Origin: Frankia sp.
GTDB taxonomy: Bacteria; Actinomycetota; Actinomycetes; Frankiales; Frankiaceae
NCBI GenBank assembly: GCA_019689615.1
Contig: JADGHD010000010.1
Location: 1-22,363, forward strand
Direction: 5' to 3'
DNA: 22,363 nucleotides
Both the position numbers and the translations under genes were made by a program. The notes under the pieces are model-generated. The model saw nothing but the letters and a program-made list of their open reading frames with translations. It ran no database searches and was not told where the DNA came from. This document shows, piece by piece, positions 21,516 through 22,363 of the stretch (positions are counted from its first letter, which is position 1; the number at the start of each line of letters is the position of its first letter).

Positions 21516-21694
21516 GCTCATGGATGGAGGCCGTCCCGGCATGGGTGGCCGGACGGGCGTTCGTGTCCTGACGTACACGCGTGGTTGTCTGGCCCACCCG
21601 GCCGCGGGCTAGGCTGCCGATCGCAGAAGACCAGCGGCCAATGGGCGGCCCGGCCACGCGGCCGGCCGTGCCGCTTCGGCCAGGCGTCCTCGGA

Positions 21695-21742
21695 GCACCC
21701 CGGTGACCGTGCCGGGGTGCCGGCGCACGGGGCACCGGTGCC
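21695..21742 (+). promoter_or_regulatory. Leader hairpin and palindrome just before terD
   Basis: GCACCCCGG (21695-21703) and CCGGGGTGC (21712-21720) form a perfect 9-bp stem with an 8-nt loop, followed at 21731-21742 by the palindrome GGCACCGGTGCC. The pair ends 18 nt before the terD ribosome-binding site. An attenuator, RNA-stability element or operator are all possible. Confidence 0.35.
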
Positions 21743-21769
21743 TCGTCCGAACAGACAGCTGGAGGAGCA

Positions 21770-22345
21770 GTGGGAGTCAGCCTCACCAAGGGCGGCAACG
21801 TCTCGTTGTCGAAGGAGGCGCCCGGTCTCACGAACATCGTCGTCGGTCTCGGTTGGGACGCGCGCACCACGACCGGCATCGACTTCGACCTCGACGCGAG
21901 CGCCATCGCCTGCCGCGCCGACGGCAAGGTGCTCAACGACCAGTACTTCATCTTCTTCAACAACCTGCGCAGCCCGGACGGCTCGATCGAGCACATGGGC
22001 GACAACCTCACCGGTGAGGGCGAGGGCGACGACGAGCAGGTCAAGGTCAACCTGGCCGCGCTGCCGCCGGAGATCGACAAGATCGTCTTCCCCGTCTCGA
22101 TCTACGACGCGGACGCCCGCCAGCAGAGCTTCGGCCAGGTGCGCAACGCCTTCATCCGGATCGTGAACGCCCAGGGCGGCGCCGAGATCGCCCGGTACGA
22201 CCTGTCGGAGGACGCCTCCACCGAGACCGCCATGGTCTTCGGCGAGGTCTACCGGCACGGCGCCGACTGGAAGTTCCGGGCGGTCGGCCAGGGCTACGCG
22301 ACCGGCCTGCGCGGGATCGCCCAGGACTACGGCGTCAACGTCTGA
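21770..22345 (+). CDS. terD: TerD-family calcium-binding stress protein (191 aa)
   Basis: TerD/TerZ-type protein associated with tellurite and general stress resistance; family members bind calcium through acidic loops. Visible signatures are the start MGVSLTKGGNVSLSKEAPGL, VVGLGWDAR, the acidic motif DFDLDAS (38-44), FFNNLRSPDGSIEHMGDN, the acidic loop GEGEGDDE (82-89) and FGQVRNAFIRIVN, ending GYATGLRGIAQDYGVNV. The length of 191 aa is exactly usual. The GTG start at 21770 follows GGAGG with a short spacer. No other ter genes are adjacent on the left; the right side is cut by the window edge. Actinobacteria often have several terD paralogues, some tied to development, so tellurite resistance itself is not implied. 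Confidence 0.95.
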   Translation: MGVSLTKGGNVSLSKEAPGLTNIVVGLGWDARTTTGIDFDLDASAIACRADGKVLNDQYFIFFNNLRSPDGSIEHMGDNLTGEGEGDDEQVKVNLAALPPEIDKIVFPVSIYDADARQQSFGQVRNAFIRIVNAQGGAEIARYDLSEDASTETAMVFGEVYRHGADWKFRAVGQGYATGLRGIAQDYGVNV

Positions 22346-22363
22346 TCGGTCGCGCGTCCGCGC

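Larger units (their letters stand above)
20671..21769. other. 1.1-kb region without a credible gene, rich in repeats and dyads
   Basis: Between glgE and terD no frame on either strand looks coding: the open frames present are Arg/Pro/Gly-rich, lack ribosome-binding sites and match no family I recognise. From left to right the region holds a 12-bp direct repeat (CAATTCGT(C/G)ACC at 20921 and 20950), three imperfect 80-bp repeats (21042-21256), a 24-bp palindrome (21279-21302), a hairpin (21329-21344), an ECF promoter candidate (21491-21515) and two dyads just before terD. It could include an untranslated RNA or a long regulated leader. Confidence 0.6.

Noticed and set aside
19228..21612. 794-codon open frame on the plus strand over glgE and the intergenic region
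   Set aside because: Composition is typical of reverse-strand high-GC shadow, and it overlaps an unambiguous glgE.

Overview
The window is very GC-rich, densely coded DNA from a high-GC actinobacterium. Strong G/C bias at codon third positions, frequent GTG and TTG starts and the gene content (crotonyl-CoA carboxylase/reductase, the GlgE alpha-glucan pathway, a SigE-family ECF sigma factor, a DivIVA-like protein, TerD) all fit; I infer Frankia or a close relative, mainly from codon style and gene order. No tRNA, rRNA, CRISPR array, insertion sequence or phage gene was seen. Most of the window looks like conserved chromosomal backbone, and the unusual material lies mainly in the intergenic regions.

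Left part (1-9300): carbon entry through acyl-CoA. A tandemly duplicated 3-hydroxybutyryl-CoA dehydrogenase (minus strand, 32-1804) is divergent from a small DUF1232 (YkvA-like) membrane-associated protein and a Cys/His-rich 103-residue protein. These converge on a DivIVA-like coiled-coil protein, which lies downstream of crotonyl-CoA carboxylase/reductase on the minus strand. A SigE-family sigma factor and its translationally coupled membrane-anchored partner diverge from it. Acetyl-CoA acetyltransferase follows, with the MeaB-type GTPase directly downstream. Together these supply several steps of the ethylmalonyl-CoA / C4-C5 acyl-CoA route (acetyl-CoA to acetoacetyl-CoA, 3-hydroxybutyryl-CoA, ethylmalonyl-CoA, plus chaperoning of a B12 mutase). 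The crotonase, mutases and epimerase are not in the window.

Middle part (9370-12800): an MTH1187-family thiamin-binding-like protein and a thioredoxin with a TPR-type tail (minus strand), then a structured divergent promoter region, then a soluble hybrid histidine kinase whose C-terminal receiver lacks the conserved lysine.

Right part (12850-20670): glgE-treS-mak-glgB on the minus strand, the complete trehalose-to-branched-alpha-glucan (GlgE) pathway. TreS interconverts trehalose and maltose, Mak makes maltose 1-phosphate, GlgE polymerises it and GlgB branches the product. The treS start lies at or near the glgE stop. About 1.1 kb without a credible gene (20671-21769) follows. It holds three imperfect 80-bp repeats, a perfect 24-bp palindrome, several hairpins and an ECF-type promoter candidate, and it leads into a lone terD gene (21770-22345).

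No clearly new protein system was recognised. The best candidates for a second look are the structured non-coding DNA upstream of terD, the layered operator-like region at 1857-1948, the nested inverted repeats at 10960-11078, the paired catalytic-residue changes in the duplicated dehydrogenase, and the candidate self-regulated sigma factor with an unusual membrane partner.
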